Shown in pieces: positions 1 through 11,092 of a DNA stretch of 64,000 nt (within the stretch, counting starts at the first letter, position 1; every line of letters starts with the position of its first letter). The stretch lies in NCBI RefSeq assembly GCF_025770785.1, contig NZ_JANZLA010000005.1:128679-192678 (forward strand), given 5' to 3'. This DNA comes from Cellulomonas sp. SG140. Its GTDB lineage: Bacteria; Actinomycetota; Actinomycetes; Actinomycetales; Cellulomonadaceae. The position numbers and the translations under genes were made by a program. The notes under the pieces were generated by a model. That model had not been told where the DNA came from and ran no database searches. It was given only the letters and a program-made list of their open reading frames with translations.

Positions 1-52
1 GGATAACGCCACGCTCGCCCTGGGGGCGGTCTTCGTCTCGGGCCTCTTTTGA
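1..52 (+). CDS. C-terminal tail of a truncated gene (partial)
   Basis: An open frame enters from the left window edge and ends in TGA at 50-52. It reads about 16 codons, ending DNATLALGAVFVSGLF. The residues are hydrophobic and would fit a final membrane helix. The rest of the gene lies outside the window, so no function can be given. The frame is called because the next 87 bases hold no other gene and the neighbouring glycosidase converges on it from the other strand. Confidence 0.45.
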   Translation, partial: DNATLALGAVFVSGLF

Positions 53-69
53 CCCACGCCGCCACCGGC

Positions 70-135
70 CGCAGCTGAGCCGCTCCGGTGCCGTCGACCG
101 CCCAGCTGACCCACTCCGCTGCCGGGCCGCAGCTG
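70..135. repeat. Imperfect tandem repeat around CAGCTG
   Basis: CAGCTG occurs at 72, 103 and 130. The first two copies are followed by similar sequence (AGCCGCTCCGGTGCCG and ACCCACTCCGCTGCCG). Together they form a degenerate tandem repeat of roughly 27-31 bp between two convergent genes. It has no obvious coding role. Confidence 0.4.
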
Positions 136-139
136 GGGC

Positions 140-1492
140 TCAGCCGGTGTGGACGGCCCAGCCGTTCGGCGGTACGGACGCCCCGTCCCCCCACACCGGG
201 TCGCTGACCGCCAGCCGTGCCCCGCCGGGCGCCGCCACCGGCTCGGTGCCGAGGTTGAGCGCCAGCGTCAGCGCCTCGCCGCCGCCGCGAGACGTGACGG
301 TGATCCGCGCCGCCGTGTTCGACAGCTCGGACACGCCGACCGTCCCGTCCACCAGCCACGGGTGCCGCCGCCGCAGCCCGAACAGCTCCTGGTGCACGCG
401 GTAGACCGGCAGCCCGATCGGCGACAGCTCGTCCGGTGACGGCGGGAAGGCCGGCCGGATCTCGTCGTCCCCGCCGACCCGCTCCTCCTTGACCCCGCGG
501 AAGCCGTGCTCGTCGCCGGAGTACACCGACGGGATGCCGGGCAGCAGGGCCAGCAGCGCGACGGTGTGGGTCAGCAGCTCGGGTGGCACCGTGGAGGCGA
601 TCCGAGTGACGTCGTGGTTGCCGACGAACGTCTGGGGCAGGAACCGTGCGACCAGCTCGTCGTGCCGGCCCAGCGACCAGGCCAGCTCCCACAGGTTCCG
701 GTCGACCAGCGAGCTCCAGATCGCCTTCCACAGCTCGTACTGCGTGACCGAGTCGAGCCCGGACTCCGCGACGTATCCGGCGTAGTCGCCGTGGATCATC
801 TCGCCGAGGAACCACGCCTCCGGGTGTCGCGCGCGGACGCCCGGCAGCACCGCCGCCCAGAACGACGCCGGCACCGCGTACGCGGCATCGATCCGCCAGC
901 CGTCCACCCCCCGGTCCAGCCAGTGCGTCATCACCTCAGCGACGTACGCGCGCACGCGTTCGTCGTCGTGGTTGAGCGCCACCAGCGCGCCGTGCCCCTC
1001 GAACGTCGCCGGGCGGTCGCCGTCCCACCGGACCAGCCGTCCGGCCTCGCTCGTCGGCCCGCCGGCCACGGCGTCCCGCACCCACGGGTGCTCCGCCGAC
1101 ACGTGGTTGAACACCCCGTCCAGCAGCACCCGCACGCCGCGCGCATGTGCCGCCGCGATCAGCTCGTCCAGCTGCTCGTCACCGCCCAGCCGCGCGTCCA
1201 CCCGCAGGTGGTCGAGGGTGTCGTACCCGTGCGTCGCGGAGTGGAACACCGGCCCCAGCAGCAGCCCGTTCGCCCCGAAGCCCACCAGGTGGTCCAGCCA
1301 CCCGACCAGGTGCCGCAGGCCCCTTCCCGGCTCGGCCGACGACCCGTCCGTCGCCGCCCCCGTGAAGCCGAGCGGGTACACGTGCCACCAGATGGCGTGC
1401 CGCGCCCACGCCGGCCCGGGCAACCGCCCCGCCGCGACTGTGTCGCCGCCGCCCGCCGACGGCACGGCGCCGCTCGCCACCTCGCGGTCCAC
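140..1492 (-). CDS. GH13 alpha-amylase family glycosidase
   Basis: A 450-residue alpha-retaining glycosidase of family GH13, acting on alpha-glucans or maltooligosaccharides. The four family motifs are visible: DGVFNH (125-130), DGWRIDAAY (197-205, nucleophile D202), FLGEM (228-232, acid/base E231) and VGNHD (290-294, D294). I see no signal peptide, so it is probably cytosolic. The start is GTG, directly abutting the TGA of recQ upstream, so the two genes are probably cotranscribed and translationally coupled. The exact specificity (neopullulanase, cyclomaltodextrinase or similar) cannot be read from the sequence. The length is short for multidomain amylases and fits a catalytic barrel plus a small C-terminal beta domain. 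Confidence 0.9.
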   Translation of the reverse strand: MDREVASGAVPSAGGGDTVAAGRLPGPAWARHAIWWHVYPLGFTGAATDGSSAEPGRGLRHLVGWLDHLVGFGANGLLLGPVFHSATHGYDTLDHLRVDARLGGDEQLDELIAAAHARGVRVLLDGVFNHVSAEHPWVRDAVAGGPTSEAGRLVRWDGDRPATFEGHGALVALNHDDERVRAYVAEVMTHWLDRGVDGWRIDAAYAVPASFWAAVLPGVRARHPEAWFLGEMIHGDYAGYVAESGLDSVTQYELWKAIWSSLVDRNLWELAWSLGRHDELVARFLPQTFVGNHDVTRIASTVPPELLTHTVALLALLPGIPSVYSGDEHGFRGVKEERVGGDDEIRPAFPPSPDELSPIGLPVYRVHQELFGLRRRHPWLVDGTVGVSELSNTAARITVTSRGGGEALTLALNLGTEPVAAPGGARLAVSDPVWGDGASVPPNGWAVHTG

Positions 1493-3328
<1,836 letters not shown>

Positions 3329-3453
3329 CCGCCCACCCTACGAGCGACCCCCGACACCAAGACGCCCGGCCACCCACAGGCCTGGCCGCCGGGCGGGCGG
3401 ACCCGTCGGCCGTCGTGCGGCCCGACGCCTCCCCGAGCACGCCCGACGGTCCG

Positions 3454-3459
3454 TAGGGT
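3454..3459 (+). promoter_or_regulatory. -10 box of a probable leaderless promoter (SDR)
   Basis: TAGGGT, 7 nt before the ATG at 3467, with no Shine-Dalgarno sequence between. The predicted transcript would begin at or next to the start codon. Confidence 0.5.
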
Positions 3460-3466
3460 GGCCCGC

Positions 3467-4270
3467 ATGGGTACTGCACTGGTCACCGGCGCGAGCGCCG
3501 GCCTCGGTCTCGAGTTCGCCTGGCAGCTGGCCACCGCGCGGCACGACGTGGTGCTCGTGGCCCGTGACGAGGAGCGGCTGCGCCGCCTCGCCGCCCAGCT
3601 CGAGGCGGCCGCCGGCGTGCGCGCGGAGGTGCTCGTGGCGGACCTGTCCGTCCGGGCCGACCTCGACCGTGTCGCTGACCGGCTGCGGGACGACGAGCGT
3701 CCCGTCGGACTGCTGGTGAACAACGCCGGCTTCGGCCTGGCGCAGGAGTTCGTCGGCGGCGACGTCGCCCGCGAGGAGTACGCGCTCGACGTGATGGTGC
3801 GTGCCGTCATGGTGCTGTCCCACGCGGCGGCCGAGGCGATGGTCCGGCGTGGCCGCGGGGCGATCCTCAACGTCGGGTCGGTGGCGGGGCTGCTCGCCTC
3901 CGGCACGTACTCGGCGCACAAGGCGTGGGTCCGCTCGTTCACCGAGGGCCTCGCGGTGGAGCTGCAGGGGACGGGCGTGACCGCCACCGTCGTCCAGCCG
4001 GGCTTCGTGCACACCGAGTTCCACCAGCGCGGCGGGATCGACGTCTCGATGTTCCCGGACGTCACCTTCCTCAACCCGGAGGACGTCGTCGCGGCCGCCC
4101 TGGCCGACGTCCGTCGCGGTGTGGTCCTCTCCACGCCGAGCCTGCGCTACCGCGCCGCGGCCGCCGTCGCCCGCATCGCGCCGCGGTCGGCGATCCGCGC
4201 CTTCGGCCGCTACCGCAAGCAGCTGCAGGACCAGGAGCCCGCACCCGACGTGGCGCCCGAGCGGTCCTGA
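3467..4270 (+). CDS. SDR family NAD(P)-dependent oxidoreductase
   Basis: A 267-residue classical short-chain dehydrogenase/reductase. The cofactor motif TGASAGLG (7-14), NNAG (85-88), the catalytic serine (S138) and YSAHK (Y148, K152) are all in their expected places. Its substrate is unknown. The start at ATG 3467 follows a TAGGGT -10 box by 7 nt, suggesting a leaderless mRNA. The same frame is open far upstream, but that part is antisense to recQ and reads as arginine- and proline-rich shadow sequence. A 14-bp direct repeat (GAGCGGTCCTGACC) covers the stop codon and recurs 21 bp later, giving a second in-frame TGA. Confidence 0.9.
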   Translation: MGTALVTGASAGLGLEFAWQLATARHDVVLVARDEERLRRLAAQLEAAAGVRAEVLVADLSVRADLDRVADRLRDDERPVGLLVNNAGFGLAQEFVGGDVAREEYALDVMVRAVMVLSHAAAEAMVRRGRGAILNVGSVAGLLASGTYSAHKAWVRSFTEGLAVELQGTGVTATVVQPGFVHTEFHQRGGIDVSMFPDVTFLNPEDVVAAALADVRRGVVLSTPSLRYRAAAAVARIAPRSAIRAFGRYRKQLQDQEPAPDVAPERS

Positions 4271-4293
4271 CCACCACCGGAGCGGTCCTGACC
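4259..4293. repeat. Direct repeat spanning the SDR stop codon
   Basis: GAGCGGTCCTGACC at 4259-4272 and 4280-4293, spaced 21 bp apart. Each copy contains TGA in the same frame, so the second copy acts as a backup stop for the SDR gene. Confidence 0.8.
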
Positions 4294-4311
4294 GCTGTCG
4301 GCCCGACTCGT

Positions 4312-4317
4312 TACCCT
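4312..4317 (+). promoter_or_regulatory. -10 box of a probable leaderless promoter (pyrE)
   Basis: TACCCT lies 8 nt before the GTG start of pyrE at 4326, with no ribosome binding site between. Transcription would start at the start codon. Confidence 0.5.
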
Positions 4318-4325
4318 GGCGACCC

Positions 4326-4910
4326 GTGAGCCCCGACGCCCCGACCGGCCCCGCCTCCACCCGCGACCAGCTGCGCGACCTGATCCGCGACCTCGCCGTC
4401 GTGCACGGCCGCGTCACGCTCGCGTCCGGCCGTGAGGCCGACTACTACGTCGACCTGCGCCGCGTGACGCTGCACCACCGTGCCGCCCCGCTGATCGGCC
4501 ACGTGCTGCTGGACCGCCTCGAGGAGGTCGGTCTGGGCCCCGGCGAGATCGACGCCACCGGCGGCCTGACGCTCGGCGCCGACCCTGTGGCGACGTCCCT
4601 CCTGCACGCCGCCGCGAGCCGCGGCCTGGACCTCGACGCCTTCGTCGTCCGCAAGGAGGCCAAGGCGCACGGCATGCAGCGCCGTATCGAGGGCCCGGAC
4701 ATCGCCGGCCGCCGCGTGGTGGTGGTCGAGGACACGTCCACCACCGGCGGCTCGGTGGCCACGGCCGTCGAGGCGGTGCGCGAGGCCGGTGCCGAGGTGC
4801 GCGGTGTTGCCGTCCTGGTCGACCGGGACACCGGCGCGCGCGAGAAGATCGAGGCCCTCGGCGTGCCCTACCACTACCTGTACGGCCTGTCCGACCTCGG
4901 CCTCGCCTGA
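4326..4910 (+). CDS. pyrE: Orotate phosphoribosyltransferase
   Basis: A 194-residue enzyme that joins orotate to PRPP to make OMP, the fifth step of pyrimidine synthesis. The PRPP-binding motif VVVVEDTSTTGGS (131-143) is intact. The catalytic loop lysines lie in VVRKEAKAHG (107-116). The length is normal for actinobacterial PyrE. GTG 4326 is chosen because the conserved N-terminal helix starts soon after it and because TACCCT lies 8 nt upstream (leaderless). The following gene starts 45 bp downstream and is unrelated in function. No other pyr genes are in the window. Confidence 0.93.
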   Translation: MSPDAPTGPASTRDQLRDLIRDLAVVHGRVTLASGREADYYVDLRRVTLHHRAAPLIGHVLLDRLEEVGLGPGEIDATGGLTLGADPVATSLLHAAASRGLDLDAFVVRKEAKAHGMQRRIEGPDIAGRRVVVVEDTSTTGGSVATAVEAVREAGAEVRGVAVLVDRDTGAREKIEALGVPYHYLYGLSDLGLA

Positions 4911-4955
4911 CCCGGCCGCCTCACGTCCGGTGCCTCGCGTGTCGATGCCCCGGTC

Positions 4956-5837
4956 GTGAGACGTGACGGTGGCGGTCCCCGACGTTGGCAGGTCAGCGCC
5001 GTGCGGGTGCTGGCGCTCTTCGGGCTGCTGTCGATGGGGCTGCCCGTGCTGTGGGTGGTCAGCGACGTGATCCTGGGCGCTCTCGCCGGGGCGCTGGGCG
5101 GTGACGCCAGCGGCCGCACCGTGGGCGGCCTCGCCTGGGTCCTGGCGGTGGTCCTGTTCCTGCCGCTCGCCTGGCTGGCGTTCCGGACGAACCTCGAGGG
5201 CGTCGCTGTCGGCCGCCGAACCATGCGCAGCTGGGCCGAGTCGCGCGGCTGGTCCACCGGAGCCGTCCCGCAGCTGTTCGAGGACCGCTGGGAGTCACCG
5301 CCGTTCGCCACCACCCGGTCGCAGGTGCTGAACCTGATCAGCCGCACCGATGAGCGCGGCACCGTGTACTCGATGACCTACGTGATCGACGACGTGCCCC
5401 GGCACGTCGTGACGACGACGCGGCCTTTCCACGGGCCGCCCGTGCGGCTGGTCCCGCGGACGCTGGTGCGCGCGGCGGCCGAGGCGGTCGGCGCCCAGGA
5501 GATCTCCACCGAGTGGGCCGAGTTCAACTCCCGCTGGTCAGTCCTCTCCGCCGACCCGAGGCACGCCCTGGCGATGGTCCATCCGCGCGTGATGGAGCGA
5601 CTGATGGCGGTCGACGACCCGACGCTGCAGGTGCTGTTCGAAGCGGGCGACGTGGTCGTGCACAGGCCGGGACTCACCGCGCTGAGCCGGGTCTCGCCCA
5701 TGGCCGAGCTCGTCGTGGACCTCGCGGAGCTGGTCCCGGGCTACGTGCTGGACGACAACCCGCCGCTGCCCGGCGGCGCGACGCGCCGTCAGCCGCGGCA
5801 GATGTACCGCCTGGGTCCGGAAGGGTGGCGACCGTGA
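4956..5837 (+). CDS. Membrane protein, DUF3137-like, first of a LemA operon
   Basis: A 293-residue protein with two membrane helices near the N terminus (about 16-36 and 52-72) and a long cytoplasmic or extracytoplasmic soluble part. The soluble part contains the pattern EFNSRWSVLSADPRHALAMV followed by HPRVMERLM. The next gene repeats this layout (FNRAYRV, then INPRLMERLL), so the two are divergent paralogs. The pattern resembles DUF3137-type proteins that travel with LemA; that assignment is from memory of the family and is tentative. The GTG start is at 4956. The stop TGA overlaps the GTG of the next gene by 4 bp (GTGA), so the genes are translationally coupled. Confidence 0.75.
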   Translation: MRRDGGGPRRWQVSAVRVLALFGLLSMGLPVLWVVSDVILGALAGALGGDASGRTVGGLAWVLAVVLFLPLAWLAFRTNLEGVAVGRRTMRSWAESRGWSTGAVPQLFEDRWESPPFATTRSQVLNLISRTDERGTVYSMTYVIDDVPRHVVTTTRPFHGPPVRLVPRTLVRAAAEAVGAQEISTEWAEFNSRWSVLSADPRHALAMVHPRVMERLMAVDDPTLQVLFEAGDVVVHRPGLTALSRVSPMAELVVDLAELVPGYVLDDNPPLPGGATRRQPRQMYRLGPEGWRP

Positions 5838-6538
5838 CCGGCAACTGGGTCTTCTGGCTGGTGGTGCTGCTGAGCCTCGCCGCGGCGGCCGGGCAGGCGT
5901 GGCTGCGCGTGCAGAACCGGCGGCGCCTGAAGGTGTGGGCGCAGGCCACCGGCTGGCAGTACGCGGAGCGGTACGACGAGTGGACGACGATCTCCTCGTC
6001 CCACCCCTTCGGCCAGGGGCGCGACCGCCGGGCGTGCGACGTCGTCCAGGGGTCCTTCGAGGCGCACCCCTCGGTCGCCTTCGACTACCGCTGGACCACC
6101 GGCAACGGCAAGAACCGGCAGGTGCACCACGCGCACGTCGTCGCACTGCGGCTGCCGGCGTACCTGCCCACCGTCCAGGTGACCCCCGAGGGGCTGGGCA
6201 CGGTGCTGGCGCACCTGGTCGGCGCGCAGGACATGCAGTTCGAGTCCGAGGACTTCAACCGCGCCTACCGCGTCACCACCGGAGACCTGCGCACCGCCAC
6301 CGACGTGATCAACCCCCGGCTGATGGAGCGGCTGCTGCGCGGCGACGCGCGCGGGGTGTCGTGGCGGATCGACGGCGTCTGGATCCTGTCCTGGCAGGCC
6401 GGTGGCTGGGACCTCGACTCGCTCGCGGCCCGCCTCGGCGTGCTGGCCGCCGTCGTCCGCGCCGTTCCCCGCCACGTGTGGCAGGACCACGGCTACGATC
6501 CGCTCACCGACAGCACCCCTGGAGAGGCCGTCCTGTGA
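5834..6538 (+). CDS. Membrane protein, paralog of the preceding gene
   Basis: A 234-residue protein with one N-terminal membrane helix (about 5-22) followed by a basic stretch and a soluble domain. It shares with its neighbour the order: tryptophan-rich start of the soluble domain, an edge beta segment with FDYRWTTGN, FNRAYRVTTGD and INPRLMERLL. GTG 5834 is chosen because it forms a 4-bp GTGA overlap with the upstream stop; GTG 5825 is an alternative that adds three residues. Its own stop overlaps the LemA start in the same way. No enzymatic motif is visible. A role in an envelope complex with LemA is inferred from context. Confidence 0.7.
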   Translation: MTGNWVFWLVVLLSLAAAAGQAWLRVQNRRRLKVWAQATGWQYAERYDEWTTISSSHPFGQGRDRRACDVVQGSFEAHPSVAFDYRWTTGNGKNRQVHHAHVVALRLPAYLPTVQVTPEGLGTVLAHLVGAQDMQFESEDFNRAYRVTTGDLRTATDVINPRLMERLLRGDARGVSWRIDGVWILSWQAGGWDLDSLAARLGVLAAVVRAVPRHVWQDHGYDPLTDSTPGEAVL

Positions 6539-7104
6539 ACCCCGTGTCCGTCGTCCTGATCGTGATCGCGGCGATCGTCGTCCTGCTCCTGCTGTGGGCG
6601 GTGGCGCAGTACAACGGCCTGGTCCGGCTGCGGAACCTGGTGCAGGAGGCCTGGCGGCAGATCGACGTCGAGCTGCACCGCCGGCACGACCTGATCCCCA
6701 ACCTCGTCGAGACCGTGAAGGGCTACGCCGCGCACGAGCGCGCGGTGTTCGACGAGGTGGCGCGCGCCCGCGCCGCCGCCTCCGGCCCGGCCGCCGGCCC
6801 GGCCCAGCAGGCCGAGCAGGAGAACGCCCTGACCGCCGCGCTCGGACGGCTGTTCGCGGTGGCCGAGGCCTACCCGGTGCTGCGCGCCAGCGAGAACTTC
6901 CAGCAGCTGCAGGCCGAGCTGTCCAACACGGAGGACCGGATCGCGGCCGGCCGCCGGTTCTACAACGCCAACGTGCGGGCGCTGAACACCAAGGTCGAGA
7001 CGTTCCCGTCGAACGTGATCGCCGGCATGTTCGGGTTCACGCGGGCGGAGTACTTCGAGGTGGACGACCCGCAGGTCCGCCAGGCGCCGACCGTCAGCTT
7101 CTGA
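6535..7104 (+). CDS. LemA family membrane protein
   Basis: A 189-residue LemA protein: one N-terminal membrane helix (about 4-23), then a helical-bundle domain. Family hallmarks are NGLVRLRNLVQEAWRQIDVELHRRHDLIPNLVETVKGYA, with the conserved RRxDLIPNLV pattern, and the later ENFQQLQ-ELSNTEDRIAAGRRFYN and the closing FPSNVIAGMFGF. LemA proteins are common, but their molecular role is unclear. The start GTG 6535 overlaps the preceding stop by 4 bp. Convergent with the ATPase gene 36 bp downstream. This is the last gene of the operon beginning at 4956. Confidence 0.92.
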   Translation: MNPVSVVLIVIAAIVVLLLLWAVAQYNGLVRLRNLVQEAWRQIDVELHRRHDLIPNLVETVKGYAAHERAVFDEVARARAAASGPAAGPAQQAEQENALTAALGRLFAVAEAYPVLRASENFQQLQAELSNTEDRIAAGRRFYNANVRALNTKVETFPSNVIAGMFGFTRAEYFEVDDPQVRQAPTVSF

Positions 7105-7139
7105 CGCGCGGCCGCTGCCGTCGGTCGTCGAGTCGTGCC

Positions 7140-8162
7140 CTAGAAGGAGTACGTCGCGACGTGCTCCTGCGACGGGTGCGGCAGCGACGGGTCGCGCAGC
7201 GACGGCAGCAGGTGCAGGAGCGGGTCGACGAACCCCCGCCGCGGGTCCAGCACGCCGGCGTCCGCCAACCGGTCGAGCAGGTGGCCGACCTGCTCGGCGG
7301 GGATGCCCAGCTCGACGGCGATCTCCGCCGGCTCGACGAACCGGCCGGTGGTGCTGCACACCGCGACGAACAACCGCTCGACCGGGCACGGTGCGGACCG
7401 GTCACCGGTGCACACGTCCCGCCGCAGGCCCTCGGCCAGCAGGTCGACGAACGCCGTGCTGACGTCCCCGAGGTCGCGCCGCTCGGCCACGGCCCGCGCG
7501 AAGCCGCCGTACCGCAGGTACTCCTCGCGCACCACGCGGGCGTCAGCGCCCGGCTGGGCGCCGAGCAGCTCCGCCAGGGTCGACGGGCGCAGCGACCGCA
7601 CGGTGGCGGCACCCTCCCAGCCGGCCTGCACCCGCTCCACCGCGGCACCCGCGAGGGACGCCGTCACCAGCACCCGGACGCCCGGCACCGGCGTCGCCAG
7701 CACGTCGGCCCAGTCACCGCACGCCGACGCCTCGTCCAGGACCACCAGCCGGGGCTGGTCGCACGCCGGTGCACCCACCCGCGTCGGCCGCCGCAGCGCG
7801 TTGTCCAGGTCCTGGGCGTCCAGCGGGGGGCGGTCGGGGAACGGGTCATCGGGCGTCGCCTCGACCGGAACCCACAGCACCGCACGGGCGTCCAGGTCCG
7901 GCTCGGCGAGCGCCTGGACCACCGCATCCTTCGCCGCCGTCGTCTTCCCCACACCGCGGGGACCCACCAGCACGGTGACCGTCCCGGCGGGGGCGTGCGC
8001 GACGTCGGACAGCGCGGCCCGGCCGGCGAGCGTGCCGGTCAGCCACTCGTGCCGTGCGCGCTGGGCGAGGTGCACGTCGTCGACGGCCCAGGAGACCCGC
8101 GTGCGGCGGGACCACCACGGGTTGGCGGCGCGGAGCACCTGTGCCAGCTCGCTGTGTCGCAT
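7140..8162 (-). CDS. AAA-type ATPase, orphan
   Basis: A 340-residue P-loop ATPase: Walker A GPRGVGKTT (67-75), Walker B LVVLDE (139-144), and after it an arginine/serine sensor region (VLVTAS). The C-terminal third (about 235-330) looks like a winged-helix domain with FVEPAEIAVELGIPAEQVGHLLDRL. The layout resembles AAA_14/AAA_16-type NTPases that mediate protein-protein or regulatory contacts. No partner gene is adjacent. The ATG at 8162 has an AGGAGG touching it with zero spacing, which is unusual. An inverted repeat GCTAC-N6-GTAGC lies just upstream and may be its operator. The function is not known. Confidence 0.75.
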   Translation of the reverse strand: MRHSELAQVLRAANPWWSRRTRVSWAVDDVHLAQRARHEWLTGTLAGRAALSDVAHAPAGTVTVLVGPRGVGKTTAAKDAVVQALAEPDLDARAVLWVPVEATPDDPFPDRPPLDAQDLDNALRRPTRVGAPACDQPRLVVLDEASACGDWADVLATPVPGVRVLVTASLAGAAVERVQAGWEGAATVRSLRPSTLAELLGAQPGADARVVREEYLRYGGFARAVAERRDLGDVSTAFVDLLAEGLRRDVCTGDRSAPCPVERLFVAVCSTTGRFVEPAEIAVELGIPAEQVGHLLDRLADAGVLDPRRGFVDPLLHLLPSLRDPSLPHPSQEHVATYSF

Positions 8163-8174
8163 CCTCCTGAGGGT

Positions 8175-8190
8175 GCTACCCGGGAGTAGC
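8175..8190. promoter_or_regulatory. Inverted repeat upstream of the ATPase gene
   Basis: GCTAC-CCGGGA-GTAGC, 13 bp before the ATPase start and with a CCCGGG core. The size and placement fit a TetR-type operator. No regulator is encoded next to it. Confidence 0.35.
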
Positions 8191-8267
8191 GATCGGCGAG
8201 GACGAAGGGCCCGTTCGGGCCGCCGACCAGGGCGTGCAGGGCCGAACCGGGGTCCCGGCCGGGAGCG

Positions 8268-9050
8268 TCAGACGCGGCCGACGAGGTCGGCGACGGAGTC
8301 CACGACCTCGGTGGGCCGGTACGGGTACCGCTGCACGTCCTCGGCACGCGTCGACCCGGTGAGCACCAGGAAGGTGCGCAGTCCCGCCTCGATGCCGGCC
8401 ACCATGTCGGTGTCCATCCGGTCGCCCACCATCACGGTGGTCTCGGAGTGCGCGTCGATCCGGTTGAGGGCCGACCGGATCATCATCGGGTTGGGCTTGC
8501 CGACGAAGTACGGCTTGCGGCCGGTCGCCGCCGAGATCATCGCCGCCACCGCGCCGGTGGCCGGCAGGTCGCCGTCCGCGGACGGGCCCGTCACGTCGGG
8601 GTTGGTGGCGATGAACCGGGCACCGCCCTGGATCAGCCGGATCGCCTGCGTGATCGCCTCGAACGAGTACGTCCGGGTCTCACCGAGCACGACGAAGTCC
8701 GGCCGGCTGGCCGTCAGCGTGAAGCCCGCCTGGTACAGCGCCGTGGTGAGGCCGGCCTCGCCGATCACGTACGCGCTGCCGCCGTCGGGCGCCTGGTCCA
8801 CCAGGAACTGCGCGGTCGCCAGCGCCGACGTCCAGATCGCCTCCTCCGGCACCTCGATCCCGCTCGCCGCGAGCCGGGCGCGCAGGTCACGGGTGGTGAA
8901 GATGGAGTTGTTCGTCAGGATGAGGAACGGCCGGCCCTTCTGCTGCAGGGCGCCGACGAACTCCGCGGCACCGGCCAGCGCGCGGTCCTCGTGGACCAGC
9001 ACGCCGTCCATGTCGCACAGCCACGAGGCGATCTCGCGCGGTGCCTGCAC
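8268..9050 (-). CDS. HAD superfamily class IIA phosphatase (NagD-like)
   Basis: A 260-residue phosphatase of the HAD-IIA branch. The first motif DMDGVL (13-18) gives the nucleophile D13 and acid D15. The second motif is ILTNNS and the last is VGDRMDTDM, with a cap domain between them. This group includes NagD, phosphoglycolate phosphatase and p-nitrophenyl phosphatase; the physiological substrate cannot be told from sequence. The GTG start lies 1 bp after the stop of the DedA gene, so the two form an operon. Length and motif spacing are typical. Confidence 0.9.
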   Translation of the reverse strand: MQAPREIASWLCDMDGVLVHEDRALAGAAEFVGALQQKGRPFLILTNNSIFTTRDLRARLAASGIEVPEEAIWTSALATAQFLVDQAPDGGSAYVIGEAGLTTALYQAGFTLTASRPDFVVLGETRTYSFEAITQAIRLIQGGARFIATNPDVTGPSADGDLPATGAVAAMISAATGRKPYFVGKPNPMMIRSALNRIDAHSETTVMVGDRMDTDMVAGIEAGLRTFLVLTGSTRAEDVQRYPYRPTEVVDSVADLVGRV

Positions 9051-9051
9051 G

Positions 9052-9777
9052 TCAGGCCTCGTCGCCGTCCAGCGCCGGTGCCCCGTCGACCGCCACCTCG
9101 GCGGCCGCCGGCCGGGCCAGGCGCGACCGGCGCCGAGCCCGCCACGCCTCGACGAGCACCGGGGCCACCGAGATCAGCACGATGAGGACCAGCAGCACCT
9201 CGATGTTCTTCTTGATGAAGGTGATGTTGCCCAGCCCGTAGCCGAGCCACGTCACGCCGCCGGCCCAGAGCACCACGCCGATCCCGTTGTAGAGGGCGAA
9301 GTGCGAGTACCGCATCCGGCCCACGCCGGCCGCGACCGACGCGTACGTGCGCACGAAGGGGATGAACTGCGCGATAACCAGCGTGCGGCCGCCGTACTTC
9401 TCGAAGTACGCGTACGTCTGGTCGATGTGCTCTTGCTTGAAGATCTTCGAGTCCGGGCGGCTGAACACCCGCGGGCCCAGCGTCCGGCCGATCCAGTAGC
9501 CGCACTGGGTGCCGGCGTACGCCGTCAGCACCATGATCAGCGACAGCCACCAGATGGACGGCAGGTGCGACCCGCCGTGCGCCACCAGGGCGCCTGCGGT
9601 GAACAGCAGGGAGTCGCCCGGCAGGATCGGGAACAGCAGCCCGACCTCGATGAAGACGATCGCCATCACGCCGATCAGTGCGGCCGTGCCCAACGAGCTG
9701 ATGATGTGCTCGGGGTCCAGGAAGCTGGGGCCGAGCGTGTGCACCGCTCCGGTTGCCAGGGCGGACGCGGTCAGCAC
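9052..9777 (-). CDS. DedA family membrane protein
   Basis: A 241-residue integral membrane protein of the DedA/SNARE-associated (VTT) family. Seen are the family motifs FIEVGLLFPILPGDSLLFTAG near residues 42-62 and the amphipathic re-entrant segment with FARTFIPFVRT-like residues (here IAQFIPFVRTYASVAAGVGRM). DedA-type proteins are linked to lipid-carrier flipping, membrane homeostasis and sensitivity to cationic agents. The C terminus is a basic then acidic cytoplasmic tail. The gene leads a two-gene unit with the HAD phosphatase. The GTG start at 9777 is the first in-frame start before the hydrophobic region. Confidence 0.9.
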   Translation of the reverse strand: MLTASALATGAVHTLGPSFLDPEHIISSLGTAALIGVMAIVFIEVGLLFPILPGDSLLFTAGALVAHGGSHLPSIWWLSLIMVLTAYAGTQCGYWIGRTLGPRVFSRPDSKIFKQEHIDQTYAYFEKYGGRTLVIAQFIPFVRTYASVAAGVGRMRYSHFALYNGIGVVLWAGGVTWLGYGLGNITFIKKNIEVLLVLIVLISVAPVLVEAWRARRRSRLARPAAAEVAVDGAPALDGDEA

Positions 9778-9971
9778 GACGTGCCGCGGCTGGGACGAGA
9801 GGTCGTGGGGCGCATGGCCCCCAGGGTACGGCCCGGGGTGGTGGCGAGCCGTGGCGCCCGTGTGGCGGTCCTGTGCGGCCGCCGGGCCTCGGGTCCTGGT
9901 TCCGGCCCTTCCGTGGCGTGGAAGACTTCGGGGGAACGACTTCAGGACCCGACGAAGCAGGAGAAACAGCG

Positions 9972-10991
<1,020 letters not shown>

Positions 10992-11007
10992 GGTCGGTCT
11001 GACGACG

Positions 11008-11043
11008 ACGAAGGCCCGGGACCTGATGGTCCCGGGCCTTCGT
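11008..11043 (+). terminator. Rho-independent-type hairpin after fbaA
   Basis: A perfect 16-bp stem (11008-11023 with 11028-11043) around a TGAT loop starts 17 bp after the aldolase stop. It has no long T tract, as is common in high-GC actinobacteria. It also faces the convergent STAS gene and may serve both strands. Confidence 0.85.
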
Positions 11044-11092
11044 GCGTCGGTGGTGTCTCGCGAGCCGGTCTGCGCGCCGCCGCGAGACGGGG

